The notes under the pieces: generated by a model
The model's input: the letters and a program-made list of their open reading frames with translations, nothing else
Told to the model about the DNA's origin: nothing
The model's database searches: none
Shown here: in pieces, positions 8,598-16,937 of the stretch
Layout of the letters: the number at the start of each line of letters is the position of its first letter
Numbering within the stretch: position 1 is the stretch's first letter
Program-made: the position numbers and the translations under genes
Source of the DNA: Cellulomonas sp. JZ18
GTDB lineage: Bacteria > Actinomycetota > Actinomycetes > Actinomycetales > Cellulomonadaceae
DNA length: 64,000 nucleotides
NCBI RefSeq assembly: GCF_009720485.1
Contig: NZ_CP045245.1
Location: 620,001-684,000, forward strand
Reading direction: 5' to 3'

Positions 8598-9659
8598 ATG
8601 CGCCCCACCGTGAAGGACGTCGCCACGCGCGCCGGCGTCTCGCCCAAGACCGTGTCGAACGTGATCCACGGGCGGGTCTACGTGCGGCCCGAGACGCGGG
8701 AGCGGGTGGAGCGGGCGCTCGCCGACCTCGACTACGTGCCGAACCTCGTCGCCCGGGGTCTGCGCAGCGGCCGCTACGGGCTCATCGCCCTCGCGCTGCC
8801 GGACCTGTCCACCGCCTACTCGGCCGAGCTCGCCCACCACTTCGTCGAGGAGGGCCACGCGCGCGGGTGGGGTGTGCAGGTGGAGGAGACGGCCGCCGAG
8901 CCGCACCGCGAGGTGGAGCTGCTCTCACGGGCCCGCTCGCAGCTCGTCGACGGCCTCGTGCTCAACCCGGTCTCGCTCGAGGACTCCGTGGTGGCGGACC
9001 ACGTGGGCGAGGGGCGCGCCCCGCTGCCGCCGACCGTGCTCATCGGGGAGGTCGTGCAGGACCGCACGGACCAGGTGGGCGTCGACAGCGTGGCCGCGGC
9101 GCGCGACATGACGGCGCACCTGGTGGCGACCGGCCGGCGCCGCATCGCCGTGGTCGGGGCGCCGGGGCTCATGGAGACGGCCGCGGCGCGGCAGCGGACG
9201 GAGGGGTACCGGCGGGCGCTGGCGGAGGCCGGCCTGCCGCACGACCCGGCCCTCGAGGTGTCCGCGGCGGCGTGGACGACGGAGGCGGCCGTCGCCGCGG
9301 TCGGCGACTTCCTCGAGCGCGAGCCGCTGCCCGACGCGTTCTTCTGCTTCACCGACTCGATGGCGCTCGCGGTGCTCGGCCTGCTGTGGCAGCGGGGGGT
9401 GCGGGTGCCGCAGGACGTGGCCGTGGCGGGGTTCGACGACGTCGCGCCGTCCCGGTACGCGGTGCCGCCCCTGACGACGGTGGCGTTCGACCTGCGGGGG
9501 TTCGCCGCGACGACGCTCGACCTGCTTGCCGCCCGCATCGAGGACCGGGACCGCGCGCCACGGCGGGTGCTCCTGCCGCACCGCGTCGTGGTCCGGGAGA
9601 GCACGGGCGGGGTCCCGGTGCGACCGGCGCGCACCGAGCGCGCGACCGCGGAGGCCTGA
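8598..9659 (+). CDS. LacI-family regulator of the arabinoside locus
   Basis: A 353-residue repressor. The N-terminal LacI helix-turn-helix is clear: 'TVKDVATRAGVSPKTVSNVI' at residues 4-23, with a hinge helix 'LRSGRYGLIALALPDL'. The rest is the sugar-binding sensor, ending with 'VPQDVAVAGFDDV'. It sits directly upstream of, and codirectional with, a sugar ABC importer and a GH51 arabinofuranosidase, so arabinose or an arabino-oligosaccharide is the probable inducer. It starts 13 nt after the DUF368 gene with no obvious own promoter. Confidence 0.92.
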   Translation: MRPTVKDVATRAGVSPKTVSNVIHGRVYVRPETRERVERALADLDYVPNLVARGLRSGRYGLIALALPDLSTAYSAELAHHFVEEGHARGWGVQVEETAAEPHREVELLSRARSQLVDGLVLNPVSLEDSVVADHVGEGRAPLPPTVLIGEVVQDRTDQVGVDSVAAARDMTAHLVATGRRRIAVVGAPGLMETAAARQRTEGYRRALAEAGLPHDPALEVSAAAWTTEAAVAAVGDFLEREPLPDAFFCFTDSMALAVLGLLWQRGVRVPQDVAVAGFDDVAPSRYAVPPLTTVAFDLRGFAATTLDLLAARIEDRDRAPRRVLLPHRVVVRESTGGVPVRPARTERATAEA

Positions 9660-9816
9660 GCCGCGACACGTCCGCTCTGTCCGGCGGCCTCCTGCTTGTC
9701 CTGGCGTTCCAACGATGTAATGATCTCCGGGACGGTGACGGCGCCGCGGTCCGGGAGGGCCGGTGGCACCGCCGCCGCCGGACGAGGTCCGTTCTGTCTC
9801 ACGAAGGAGTGATGAC
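9660..9816 (+). promoter_or_regulatory. Promoter/operator region of the arabinoside importer operon
   Basis: This spacer contains the only AT-richer patch nearby, around 9711-9724. A possible promoter is TTGTCC (9696-9701), then 16 nt, then TAATGA (9718-9723). The repressor site should lie here, but I see no convincing palindrome. The Shine-Dalgarno GAAGGAG precedes the ATG at 9817. Confidence 0.4.
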
Positions 9817-11196
9817 ATGGGCATCCGACGACCCCACCGCGCCCACGTCCCCGTACCGTCCTCCGCCAGGCCGCCCGACCCAGGCGGTGGCCTGACGCGC
9901 CGGCAGGTCCTGCTCGGGTCGCTCGCCGCGGCCGGCGGGGTCGCGACGGTCGGCGCGCTCGGCGGGTGCAGCCCGGCCGCCGTGGCCGCCGGCGGAGCGG
10001 TGCCGCTGTCCTACTGGCACCTGCTCAGCGGCGGTGACGGCATCGTCATGGCGAACCTCGTCGAGGAGGTCAACGCCATGGGCCACGGGTACGACGCCAC
10101 CCAGACCGTGCTCGCCTGGGGCGCGCCGTACTACACCAAGCTCGCCATGGCGAGCGTCGGCGGCCGTGCCCCCGACGTCGCCGTCATGCACGCCTCACGC
10201 GTCGCCGGGTACGCCCCGGGTGGCCTGCTCGACCCGTGGGACCTCGACCTGCTCGCCGACGTCGGCGTCCAGGAGGGGGACTTCCTCGAGCGGGTCTGGC
10301 AGAAGGGCACGCTCGACGGGAACGTCTACTCGATCGCCCTCGACTCGCACCCGTTCATCCTCATGTACAACACCGACGTCGCGGCGCAGGCCGGTGCGCT
10401 CGGGCCCGACGGCCGCCTCGTGCCGATCGAGGACCCCGAGACGTTCCTCGAGGTCGCCCGGGCCATGCAGGCCGTCACGGGCGGTCACGGCGTCGCGTAC
10501 GGGTACCTCGGCGACGGCGCCCAGATGTGGCGGCTCTTCTACACGTTCTACAAGCAGCACGGTGCGGACTTCGACCTGTCCGGCGACAAGGCGAAGGTGG
10601 ACGTGGACGCCGCGGTGTCGTCGCTGGAGTACATCCAGCGCATGCTCGACGGCACGGTGGCCACGCCGAACGGCGACTACGGGACGGCCGTCTCGGAGTT
10701 CGCGTCCGCCGAGGCCGGCATGTTCCTCACCGGCGTGTGGGAGCTGCCGACCATGAAGGCCGCCGGGTTCGGGCTCGACGCGCAGCCGATCCCGACGCTG
10801 TTCGGGACGCCCGCCGCGTACGCCGACTCGCACGCGTTCACGCTGCCCCACCAGAACGACCCCGACCCCGAGCACCGGCGGGCCACGTACGAGTTCGTCG
10901 CCGACCTGCTGAAGAACTCGCTGCCGTGGGCGGAGGCCGGGCACATCCCGGCGTTCCAGCCCGTGGTCGAGAGCGAGGACTACGCGCAGCTCACCCCGCA
11001 GGCGAACTACGCGCCGGCCGCGGAGATCCTCAACTACGACCCGGAGGCGTGGTTCACCGGGTCGGGGTCGGACTTCCAGAACTACTTCCTGGAGACCGTG
11101 CAGAACGTGTTCCTGCAGGGTGCCGACCCGCGTGAGGGCTTCGAGGCCTTCGTCCGACGCATCGACGTCCAGCTCGCCAAGCCGAACCCGGTCTGA
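9817..11196 (+). CDS. Sugar ABC transporter substrate-binding lipoprotein
   Basis: A 459-residue family-1 extracellular solute-binding protein. The N-terminus carries a twin-arginine-like start to its signal ('LTRRQVLLGSLAAAGG') and a lipobox ending in Cys ('GALGGC'), so it is probably exported, lipidated and anchored outside the membrane. The mature part has typical features such as 'WHLLSGGDG', 'APDVAVMHAS' and 'GMFLTGVWELP'. It delivers the sugar to the two permeases that follow. ATG 9817 has a good Shine-Dalgarno. Confidence 0.92.
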   Translation: MGIRRPHRAHVPVPSSARPPDPGGGLTRRQVLLGSLAAAGGVATVGALGGCSPAAVAAGGAVPLSYWHLLSGGDGIVMANLVEEVNAMGHGYDATQTVLAWGAPYYTKLAMASVGGRAPDVAVMHASRVAGYAPGGLLDPWDLDLLADVGVQEGDFLERVWQKGTLDGNVYSIALDSHPFILMYNTDVAAQAGALGPDGRLVPIEDPETFLEVARAMQAVTGGHGVAYGYLGDGAQMWRLFYTFYKQHGADFDLSGDKAKVDVDAAVSSLEYIQRMLDGTVATPNGDYGTAVSEFASAEAGMFLTGVWELPTMKAAGFGLDAQPIPTLFGTPAAYADSHAFTLPHQNDPDPEHRRATYEFVADLLKNSLPWAEAGHIPAFQPVVESEDYAQLTPQANYAPAAEILNYDPEAWFTGSGSDFQNYFLETVQNVFLQGADPREGFEAFVRRIDVQLAKPNPV

Positions 11197-11237
11197 GCCG
11201 TCCCGTCCCTGTCCCGATCCGACGAGGGAGTCCGATC

Positions 11238-12188
11238 GTGTCCTCCGCAACACTCGGCGCCCGGACCGGCCGTGCCCGCGCGGGCACCGCCGCACCGCAG
11301 CGCACCGTCACCAGCACGCAGCGCTCGCGCGACACCCGCATCGGCTGGGCGTTCGTCGCACCGTTCGTCGTCGTCTTCGCCATGTTCCTGCTGTGGCCCC
11401 TGCTGCACGGCCTCTGGCTCAGCTTCACGGGCGAGAGCATCACCGGCGCAGGCGGCTCGTTCCTCGGGTTCGCCAACTACGCCGAGGCGCTGTCGGACCC
11501 GATCATGTGGCGCTCGATGCTCAACACCGTGTGGTTCACGGTGCTGTCCACCGTGCCGCTCGTGCTCGTCGGGCTCGTCATGGCGCTGCTCGTCTTCCAG
11601 GGACTGCCCGGGCAGTGGCTGTGGCGGCTGTCGTTCTTCATGCCGTTCCTGCTGGCGTCCACGGTCGCGGCGCAGTTCTGGATCTGGATGTACAACCCGC
11701 AGCTCGGGCTCGTGAACGCGCTGCTGGGCACCGTCGGCATCGAGGGCCAGGCGTGGTTGCAGGACCCGCGGTGGGCCATGCTCGCCGTCGTCGTCGAGAC
11801 GCTGTGGTGGACCGTCGGGTTCAACTTCCTGCTCTACCTGACGGCCCTGCAGAACATCCCCGAGCAGCAGTACGAGGCCTCCGCGCTCGACGGCGCCGGC
11901 CGGTGGCGCCAGCTGTGGTCGATCACGCTGCCGCAGCTCGGGCCCACCACGGTGCTCATCGTGCTGCTGCAGGTCCTGGCCTCGCTCAAGGTCTTCGACC
12001 AGATCTACATCATGACGCAGGGCGGTCCCGGCGGGACCACGCGTCCGCTCGTCCAGTACATCTTCGAGTCCGGCTTCACGGGCTACCGGTTCGGCTACGC
12101 GTCGGCGATCGCGTACGTGTTCTTCGCGGTCATCGTCATCATCTCGGTCGCGCAGCTGCGGTTCACGTCGCGGAGGAACCAGGCATGA
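11238..12188 (+). CDS. Sugar ABC transporter permease (MalF type)
   Basis: A 316-residue inner-membrane permease with six predicted helices. The EAA loop that docks the ATPase is visible as 'EASALDGAGRWRQLWSITLP'. Start GTG 11238 follows a GAGGGAG Shine-Dalgarno. The stop overlaps the next gene by ATGA. No ATPase gene is present in the operon, so the complex probably uses a shared MsiK-type ATPase encoded elsewhere, as is common in actinobacteria. Confidence 0.93.
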   Translation: MSSATLGARTGRARAGTAAPQRTVTSTQRSRDTRIGWAFVAPFVVVFAMFLLWPLLHGLWLSFTGESITGAGGSFLGFANYAEALSDPIMWRSMLNTVWFTVLSTVPLVLVGLVMALLVFQGLPGQWLWRLSFFMPFLLASTVAAQFWIWMYNPQLGLVNALLGTVGIEGQAWLQDPRWAMLAVVVETLWWTVGFNFLLYLTALQNIPEQQYEASALDGAGRWRQLWSITLPQLGPTTVLIVLLQVLASLKVFDQIYIMTQGGPGGTTRPLVQYIFESGFTGYRFGYASAIAYVFFAVIVIISVAQLRFTSRRNQA

Positions 12189-13111
12189 CCACCACCGTCG
12201 CACCCCAGCCGAACGCCGCCTACCGTCCCGGTCCGCGCCGCACCGGACGCCTGGCCGCCTCCGCGAACCTGCGCGTGGGCGAGCGGTTCGCCAGCCCGGG
12301 CCGCGTCGTCGCGATCCTCGCGCTCGTCGTCATGGCGGTCACGTGGCTCCTGCCCTTCGTGTGGGCCGTCATCACGTCCTTCAAGTCCGAGGCCACCGCG
12401 GCCGCGACGCCCGTGACCCTCCTGCCCGAGGACGGGTTCACCACCGACGCGTACGCCAACGTGCTGCGCGAGGGGAACGTCCCGCTGTGGACGTGGAACA
12501 GCCTGCTCACCGCGACCGCCATCACGGTCGTCACGCTCGCCGTCTCGGCGCTCGCCGCGTACGCGCTCGCGCGCATCGACTTCACCGGCCGCAAGTGGCT
12601 GTTCTACCTGATCATCGCCTCGATCATCGTGCCGCCGCCGGTGCTGATCGTCCCGCTGTTCTACGAGATGCTCACCCTGAACCTCGTCGACACGTACTGG
12701 GCGATCATCCTGCCGCAGCTCGTGCACCCGGCCATGGTGTTCATCCTCAAGAAGTTCTTCGAGCAGGTCCCCGTCGAGCTCGAGGACGCCGCGCGCATCG
12801 ACGGCGCCGGCCGGCTGCGCGTGTTCTGGAGCATCGTGCTGCCGCTGTCGCGGCCGATCCTCGCGGCCGTCGCGATCTTCGTGTTCATCGGCGCCTGGAA
12901 CAACTTCCTGTGGCCGTTCATCATCACGTCCGACGCGTCCCTCATGACCCTGCCGGTCGGCCTGCAGACCGTGAAGAGCGCGTACGGCCTGCAGTACGCG
13001 CAGACGATGGCGTCGGCCGTGCTCGCCGCGCTCCCGCTGGTGATCGTCTTCCTGTTCTTCCAGCGGCAGATCATCCGCGGGTTCTCCACGACCGGCTTCG
13101 GCGGTCAGTGA
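12185..13111 (+). CDS. Sugar ABC transporter permease (MalG type)
   Basis: A 308-residue partner permease with a characteristic MalG-like start of the membrane domain ('LPFVWAVITSFKSEAT') and an EAA motif 'EDAARIDGAGRLRVFWSIVLP'. It is translationally coupled to the MalF-type gene by the ATGA overlap at 12185-12188. The gene ends 91 nt before the arabinofuranosidase. The spacer can fold into two alternative hairpins. Confidence 0.93.
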   Translation: MTTTVAPQPNAAYRPGPRRTGRLAASANLRVGERFASPGRVVAILALVVMAVTWLLPFVWAVITSFKSEATAAATPVTLLPEDGFTTDAYANVLREGNVPLWTWNSLLTATAITVVTLAVSALAAYALARIDFTGRKWLFYLIIASIIVPPPVLIVPLFYEMLTLNLVDTYWAIILPQLVHPAMVFILKKFFEQVPVELEDAARIDGAGRLRVFWSIVLPLSRPILAAVAIFVFIGAWNNFLWPFIITSDASLMTLPVGLQTVKSAYGLQYAQTMASAVLAALPLVIVFLFFQRQIIRGFSTTGFGGQ

Positions 13112-13143
13112 CCCGCACCCGCACCACCGCACCGCAGCCGTCG

Positions 13144-13188
13144 CCGTCCCGGGGCACCACCGGCGCCCCGGGACGGGCGGCCCGTCCC
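13144..13188 (+). promoter_or_regulatory. Two mutually exclusive hairpins in the spacer before the arabinofuranosidase gene
   Basis: Stem A pairs 13144-13155 with 13165-13176 (12 bp, 9-nt loop). Stem B pairs 13170-13177 with 13181-13188 (8 bp, 3-nt loop). They share bases 13170-13176, so only one can form. The arrangement could set the importer:hydrolase expression ratio or act as an attenuator or processing site. This is inference from base pairing only. Confidence 0.45.
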
Positions 13189-13202
13189 ACCCGAGGAGCC
13201 CC

Positions 13203-14744
13203 ATGACCCGCGCACGCCTGACCCTCGACCGCGACTTCACGGCCGGGCCCGTGCCGCACCGCCTGTTCGGCTCGTTCGTCGAGCACATGGGCCGGTGCGT
13301 CTACACCGGCATCTACGAGCCCGGCCACCCGGCCGCCGACGAGCAGGGGTTCCGCACCGACGTCCTCGAGCTCGTGCGCGAGCTCGGCGCGACCGTCATC
13401 CGGTACCCCGGCGGCAACTTCGTCTCCGGCTACCGCTGGGAGGACGGCGTGGGCCCGCGCGAGGAGCGCCCCGTCCGCCTCGACGGCGCGTGGCACACCG
13501 TCGAGACCAACCAGTTCGGCCTGCACGAGTTCGTCGACTGGGCGCGCGTCGCCGGGGTCGAGGTCATGGAGGCCGTCAACCTCGGCACGCGCGGCGTCGA
13601 GGAGGCGCGCGCGCTCGTCGAGTACGCGAACCACCCCGGCGGCACCGCGTGGTCGGACCTGCGGCGCAAGAACGGGCACGCCGAGCCGTTCGACATCCGG
13701 CTGTGGTGCCTCGGCAACGAGATGGACGGCCCGTGGCAGATGGGCCAGAAGACGGCCGAGGAGTACGGGCGCATCGCGACCGAGGCGGCCAAGGCGATGC
13801 GCCTGGTCGACCCGACGATCGAGCTGGTGGCGTGCGGGTCGTCGAACTCCGGCATGCCGACGTTCGGCTCCTGGGAGCAGACCGTCCTGCGGCACGCGTA
13901 CGAGCACGTCGACTACATCTCGGCGCACGCCTACTACCAGGAGGTCGAGGGCGACCACGGGTCGTTCCTGGCCAGCGCGGTCGACATGGACTACTTCATC
14001 GAGTCCGTCGTCTCCACCGCGGACGCCGTGCGCGCCGCGGGCAAGCACAAGAAGCACATCGACCTGTCGTTCGACGAGTGGAACGTCTGGTACCAGACCG
14101 GCAAGGAGACGCCCGACCAGCCGCACGTCATCGAGCGCGAGGCCGTCTGGCGCGAGCACCCGCGGATCATCGAGGACGAGTACGGGGTCACCGACGCCGT
14201 CGTCGTCGGGACGCTGCTCAACTCCCTGCTGCGGCACGGCGACCGCGTGAAGGTCGCCAACCAGGCGCAGCTCGTCAACGTCATCGCCCCCATCCGCTCC
14301 GAGGAGGGCGGCCCGGCGTGGCGGCAGACGATCTTCTGGCCGTTCGCGCGGACCGCCGCGCTGGCGAAGGGCGAGATCCTGCGGCCCGTCGTCGCCTCCG
14401 ACCGGTACGGCACCGCGCGGTTCGGGGACGTGGACCTCGTCGACGTCTCCGCCACGTGGGACGAGGAGAACGGGCGCGTCGCGCTGTTCCTCGCCAACCG
14501 CGGGCTCGACGAGGCGGCGGACGTCGCGGCGACGCTGCGGGGCTGGCGGCTCGGCCGGGTGCTGACGGCCGAGGTGCTCGACGTCCCCGAGGGCGGCGAC
14601 CGGTACACCGCGAACACGCAGGAGAACCCGGACGCCGTGGGCCTGCGTCCCCTGGGCGACGTCACGGTCGACGGCGAGCAGGTGGCGCTGCGCCTGCCGC
14701 CGCTGTCGTGGGCGGTCGTGCAGCTGGAGGCGACCGCGGCCTGA
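13203..14744 (+). CDS. abfA: Alpha-L-arabinofuranosidase, GH51
   Basis: A 513-residue intracellular retaining glycosidase that removes alpha-L-arabinofuranosyl units from arabinan or arabinoxylan oligosaccharides. The acid/base Glu is in 'WCLGNEMDGPWQ' (E173) and the nucleophile in 'SFDEWNVWY' (E292), the clan GH-A arrangement of GH51. There is no signal peptide, consistent with action on imported oligosaccharides. ATG 13203 has an AGGAG Shine-Dalgarno. It is the last gene of the importer operon and is followed by a strong hairpin. Confidence 0.95.
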   Translation: MTRARLTLDRDFTAGPVPHRLFGSFVEHMGRCVYTGIYEPGHPAADEQGFRTDVLELVRELGATVIRYPGGNFVSGYRWEDGVGPREERPVRLDGAWHTVETNQFGLHEFVDWARVAGVEVMEAVNLGTRGVEEARALVEYANHPGGTAWSDLRRKNGHAEPFDIRLWCLGNEMDGPWQMGQKTAEEYGRIATEAAKAMRLVDPTIELVACGSSNSGMPTFGSWEQTVLRHAYEHVDYISAHAYYQEVEGDHGSFLASAVDMDYFIESVVSTADAVRAAGKHKKHIDLSFDEWNVWYQTGKETPDQPHVIEREAVWREHPRIIEDEYGVTDAVVVGTLLNSLLRHGDRVKVANQAQLVNVIAPIRSEEGGPAWRQTIFWPFARTAALAKGEILRPVVASDRYGTARFGDVDLVDVSATWDEENGRVALFLANRGLDEAADVAATLRGWRLGRVLTAEVLDVPEGGDRYTANTQENPDAVGLRPLGDVTVDGEQVALRLPPLSWAVVQLEATAA

Positions 14745-14800
14745 CCGTCGCGCGTGCGACGCGCGGCCGGGTGGCGGGTCCGCCGCCGGCCGCGCCGGGA

Positions 14801-14834
14801 CCCGCCCCGGTGCGCAGGTGCGCACCGGGGCGGG
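14801..14834 (+). terminator. 16-bp perfect hairpin after the arabinofuranosidase gene
   Basis: Arms 14801-14816 and 14819-14834 are perfectly complementary with a 2-nt centre. It closes the arabinoside operon and lies just upstream of the methyltransferase gene. Confidence 0.75.
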
Positions 14835-14859
14835 GTGCGCCGCGGGGGATGATGCGGCC

Positions 14860-15600
14860 GTGGACGGCGAGCGGCCCGGGGACGAGCGGGCGGGGGACGA
14901 GCGGGCGGGGGACGGGCCGGGGGAGCCGCGCGCGCAGGCCGCGCCCGAGGTCGGCGTCGGCCCCTGGCCCGGCGGCCCGGACGCGTGGCCGCGGGTGGCC
15001 GGGCCGGGCTCGGCGCTCGACCCCCGCTACGACCCCGAGCTGCTCGCGCACGGCGACCGCCGCAACGTCGTCGACCGGTACCGCTACTGGACGGTCGAGG
15101 CGGTGGTCGCCGACCTCGACACCCGCCGGCACGCGTTCCACGTCGCCGTCGAGAACTGGGCGCACGACCTCAACATCGGGTCGGTCGTCCGCACCGCGAA
15201 CGCGTTCCTCGCCGCCGAGGTGCACGTCGTCGGGCGGCGACGCTGGAACCGCCGCGGGGCGATGGTCACCGACCGCTACCAGCACGTGCGCCACCACCCC
15301 GGCGTGGACGACCTGCTGACGTGGGCCGCCACCGCGGGCCCGGACGGCGGTGCCCTGCCCGTGCTCGGCGTGGACAACCTGCCCGGCTCGGTGCCGCTCG
15401 AGGGGTACCCGCTGCCGCGGGAGTGCGTGCTGCTCTTCGGCCAGGAGTCGACCGGCCTGTCCGACGCCGCGCGCGCCGCCGTCGTCGACGTGCTGCACAT
15501 CGCCCAGTACGGCTCGACCCGCTCGATCAACGCGGGGGCCGCGGCGGCGATCGCGATGCACGCCTGGGTCGTGCAGCACGCGGGGCCACCGGCCGACTGA
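14860..15600 (+). CDS. TrmH-family (SpoU/SPOUT) RNA 2'-O-methyltransferase
   Basis: A 246-residue SAM-dependent methyltransferase of the alpha/beta-knot class. The three SPOUT motifs are 'NIGSVVRTANAF', 'LLFGQESTGLS' and 'QYGSTRSINAGAAAAIAMHA'. The RNA target is not predictable. The start is taken as GTG 14860 because GATGAT sits 6 nt upstream in leaderless spacing. The N-terminal 35 residues are low-complexity and encoded partly by a 15-bp tandem repeat (14881-14910), so length may vary among strains. Confidence 0.88.
   Translation: MDGERPGDERAGDERAGDGPGEPRAQAAPEVGVGPWPGGPDAWPRVAGPGSALDPRYDPELLAHGDRRNVVDRYRYWTVEAVVADLDTRRHAFHVAVENWAHDLNIGSVVRTANAFLAAEVHVVGRRRWNRRGAMVTDRYQHVRHHPGVDDLLTWAATAGPDGGALPVLGVDNLPGSVPLEGYPLPRECVLLFGQESTGLSDAARAAVVDVLHIAQYGSTRSINAGAAAAIAMHAWVVQHAGPPAD
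14881..14910 (+). repeat. In-frame 15-bp tandem repeat (2 copies)
   Basis: Units 14881-14895 and 14896-14910 are identical and encode DERAG twice in the disordered N-terminus of the methyltransferase. Confidence 0.8.
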
Positions 15601-15644
15601 GGGACGCCCTGCGGAAAGGTGCTCCGGTCCCGCCGCGCCCTCTC

Positions 15645-15650
15645 TACACT
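15645..15650 (+). promoter_or_regulatory. -10 element of the WXG100/lipase operon
   Basis: TACACT, 7-nt spacer, then GTG 15658. It marks the 5' end of a five-gene operon with leaderless start. Confidence 0.55.
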
Positions 15651-15657
15651 CCGGCGG

Positions 15658-16116
15658 GTGACGATCGGCGGGAACCCGGAGGAGGTGCGCGCCCGGGCGC
15701 GGCGTGTGCGGGCGATGGCCGAGGACCTCGGCTCGACGGCCGACACCGTGCGGGCCGGGGCGGGCATCGAGTGGGTCGGCGTCGCCGCCGACCGGTACCG
15801 CGACCGGCTCGTGGACCACGCGCAGCAGGTGCAGGCCGCACGGGACGAGCTGCTGGGCACCGCCGCGGCGCTGGACCGGCTCGCCGACGCGCTGGAGGAG
15901 CGGCAGGCGGCGATCCGCAGGGCCATGCAGGCGGTCGAGGACGCCGTGGACGACGCCCGGCGGACGGTGTCCCGGCTCGCGGGCGAGGCGCTGAGCGAGG
16001 CGGAGCAGGCGACGCGGCGGGCCGCGCAGGAGGTGCTCGAGCGGGCACGGACGCTGCCGCTGCCCGGTGCCCCGGAGTGGACCACCGTCGCGAGGACGAT
16101 CGGAGACCTGTGGTGA
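15658..16116 (+). CDS. WXG100-like helical protein (ESX/type VII secretion partner)
   Basis: A 152-residue, almost entirely alpha-helical protein. A W-x-G motif near residue 39 ('IEWVGVAADRYRDRL') sits between two amphipathic helices, as in WXG100 proteins, followed by a longer heptad-rich tail. No signal peptide. It is the first gene of a five-gene operon in which every junction is a 4-nt GTGA overlap. By analogy with type VII effector loci it is likely the helical targeting partner of the downstream hydrolase. No secretion machinery (EccC/EssC) is in the window. Confidence 0.7.
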   Translation: MTIGGNPEEVRARARRVRAMAEDLGSTADTVRAGAGIEWVGVAADRYRDRLVDHAQQVQAARDELLGTAAALDRLADALEERQAAIRRAMQAVEDAVDDARRTVSRLAGEALSEAEQATRRAAQEVLERARTLPLPGAPEWTTVARTIGDLW

Positions 16117-16937
16117 CCGCTGCCCTGCAGCCGCTCGACGGCGCGCTGCGTGCGCGCCTCGACGAGCCGGACTGGCGCGTCGTGAGCGACGGCGTCCCCG
16201 ACCTGCCGACCTGGTCACGGCCCCTGCCGACGACCCGCGCGGGCGACGCGGCGGAGCCCGTCGAGGAGCCCGGTGCCGTCGACCCGGCCCTGCGCGCGGC
16301 CGTCGGGCTGCGCGCGTCCGCGCTCGTCGAGGTCGAGGTCGCGGCGGCCGGCGGTGAGCGCGCCGTCCTCGCCGTCCTGTGGGCCGACGCGCACGCCGGC
16401 GCCGCGCTCGCGCGCGGCGTGGACGTCGTGCCCCGGGGCGGCCCCGACGCCGCCGTGCTGCGGCCGGGCGTCGAGGTCAGCGCGTTCGACGTCGACCGCC
16501 TGCTGGACGAGGTGCTGCGGCTGGTGCCGGACGCGCCGGTCGTCGTCCCGGCCGCCGAGGCGGTCGTCCCGGAGGAGCTGACGATCGGGCTCGCGCAGGC
16601 GATCCGCACGGGCGACCGCAGCACGGTCGAGGCGCTGTGCGCCGCCCTCGGGGTCCCGGAGCCGCCCGCGGTGGTCGACGCGGCCGTGCGGAGCCTGTCG
16701 GGGAACCTCACGCTCACGGCCCGCAGCCGTGGCCGTGACGACGTGAGCGCCGGGACGTGGCTGCGGTGCGACGCCGGCTGGGTCGAGCTCGTGCGCACCG
16801 GTGACGGGATGGTCCGGCACACGCCGCGCACGCGCGAGGGCATCGCGCGCCGGCTGCTGTCGGACCTGACGGGCCGCATGGCGGCCGCGCTGCGCACCGC
16901 CGGTGCCGGCACGGACGGCGAGGAGGGGGACGCGTGA
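16113..16937 (+). CDS. Accessory protein of WXG100/lipase operon (EspG-like role possible)
   Basis: A 274-residue cytosolic protein without signal peptide or membrane helix. I do not recognise a specific family. Composition and position between a WXG100-like protein and its putative effector suggest a chaperone role like EspG in ESX systems. It starts at GTG 16113 overlapping the previous stop, and its own stop overlaps the hydrolase start. The C-terminal third ('AGTWLRCDAGWVELVRTGD') looks like a small beta-rich domain. Confidence 0.6.
   Translation: MTAALQPLDGALRARLDEPDWRVVSDGVPDLPTWSRPLPTTRAGDAAEPVEEPGAVDPALRAAVGLRASALVEVEVAAAGGERAVLAVLWADAHAGAALARGVDVVPRGGPDAAVLRPGVEVSAFDVDRLLDEVLRLVPDAPVVVPAAEAVVPEELTIGLAQAIRTGDRSTVEALCAALGVPEPPAVVDAAVRSLSGNLTLTARSRGRDDVSAGTWLRCDAGWVELVRTGDGMVRHTPRTREGIARRLLSDLTGRMAAALRTAGAGTDGEEGDA

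Noticed and set aside
9711..9726. Possible LacI operator in the AT-rich patch before the sugar-binding protein gene
   Set aside because: No palindrome longer than 3 bp arms; kept only as a promoter region.
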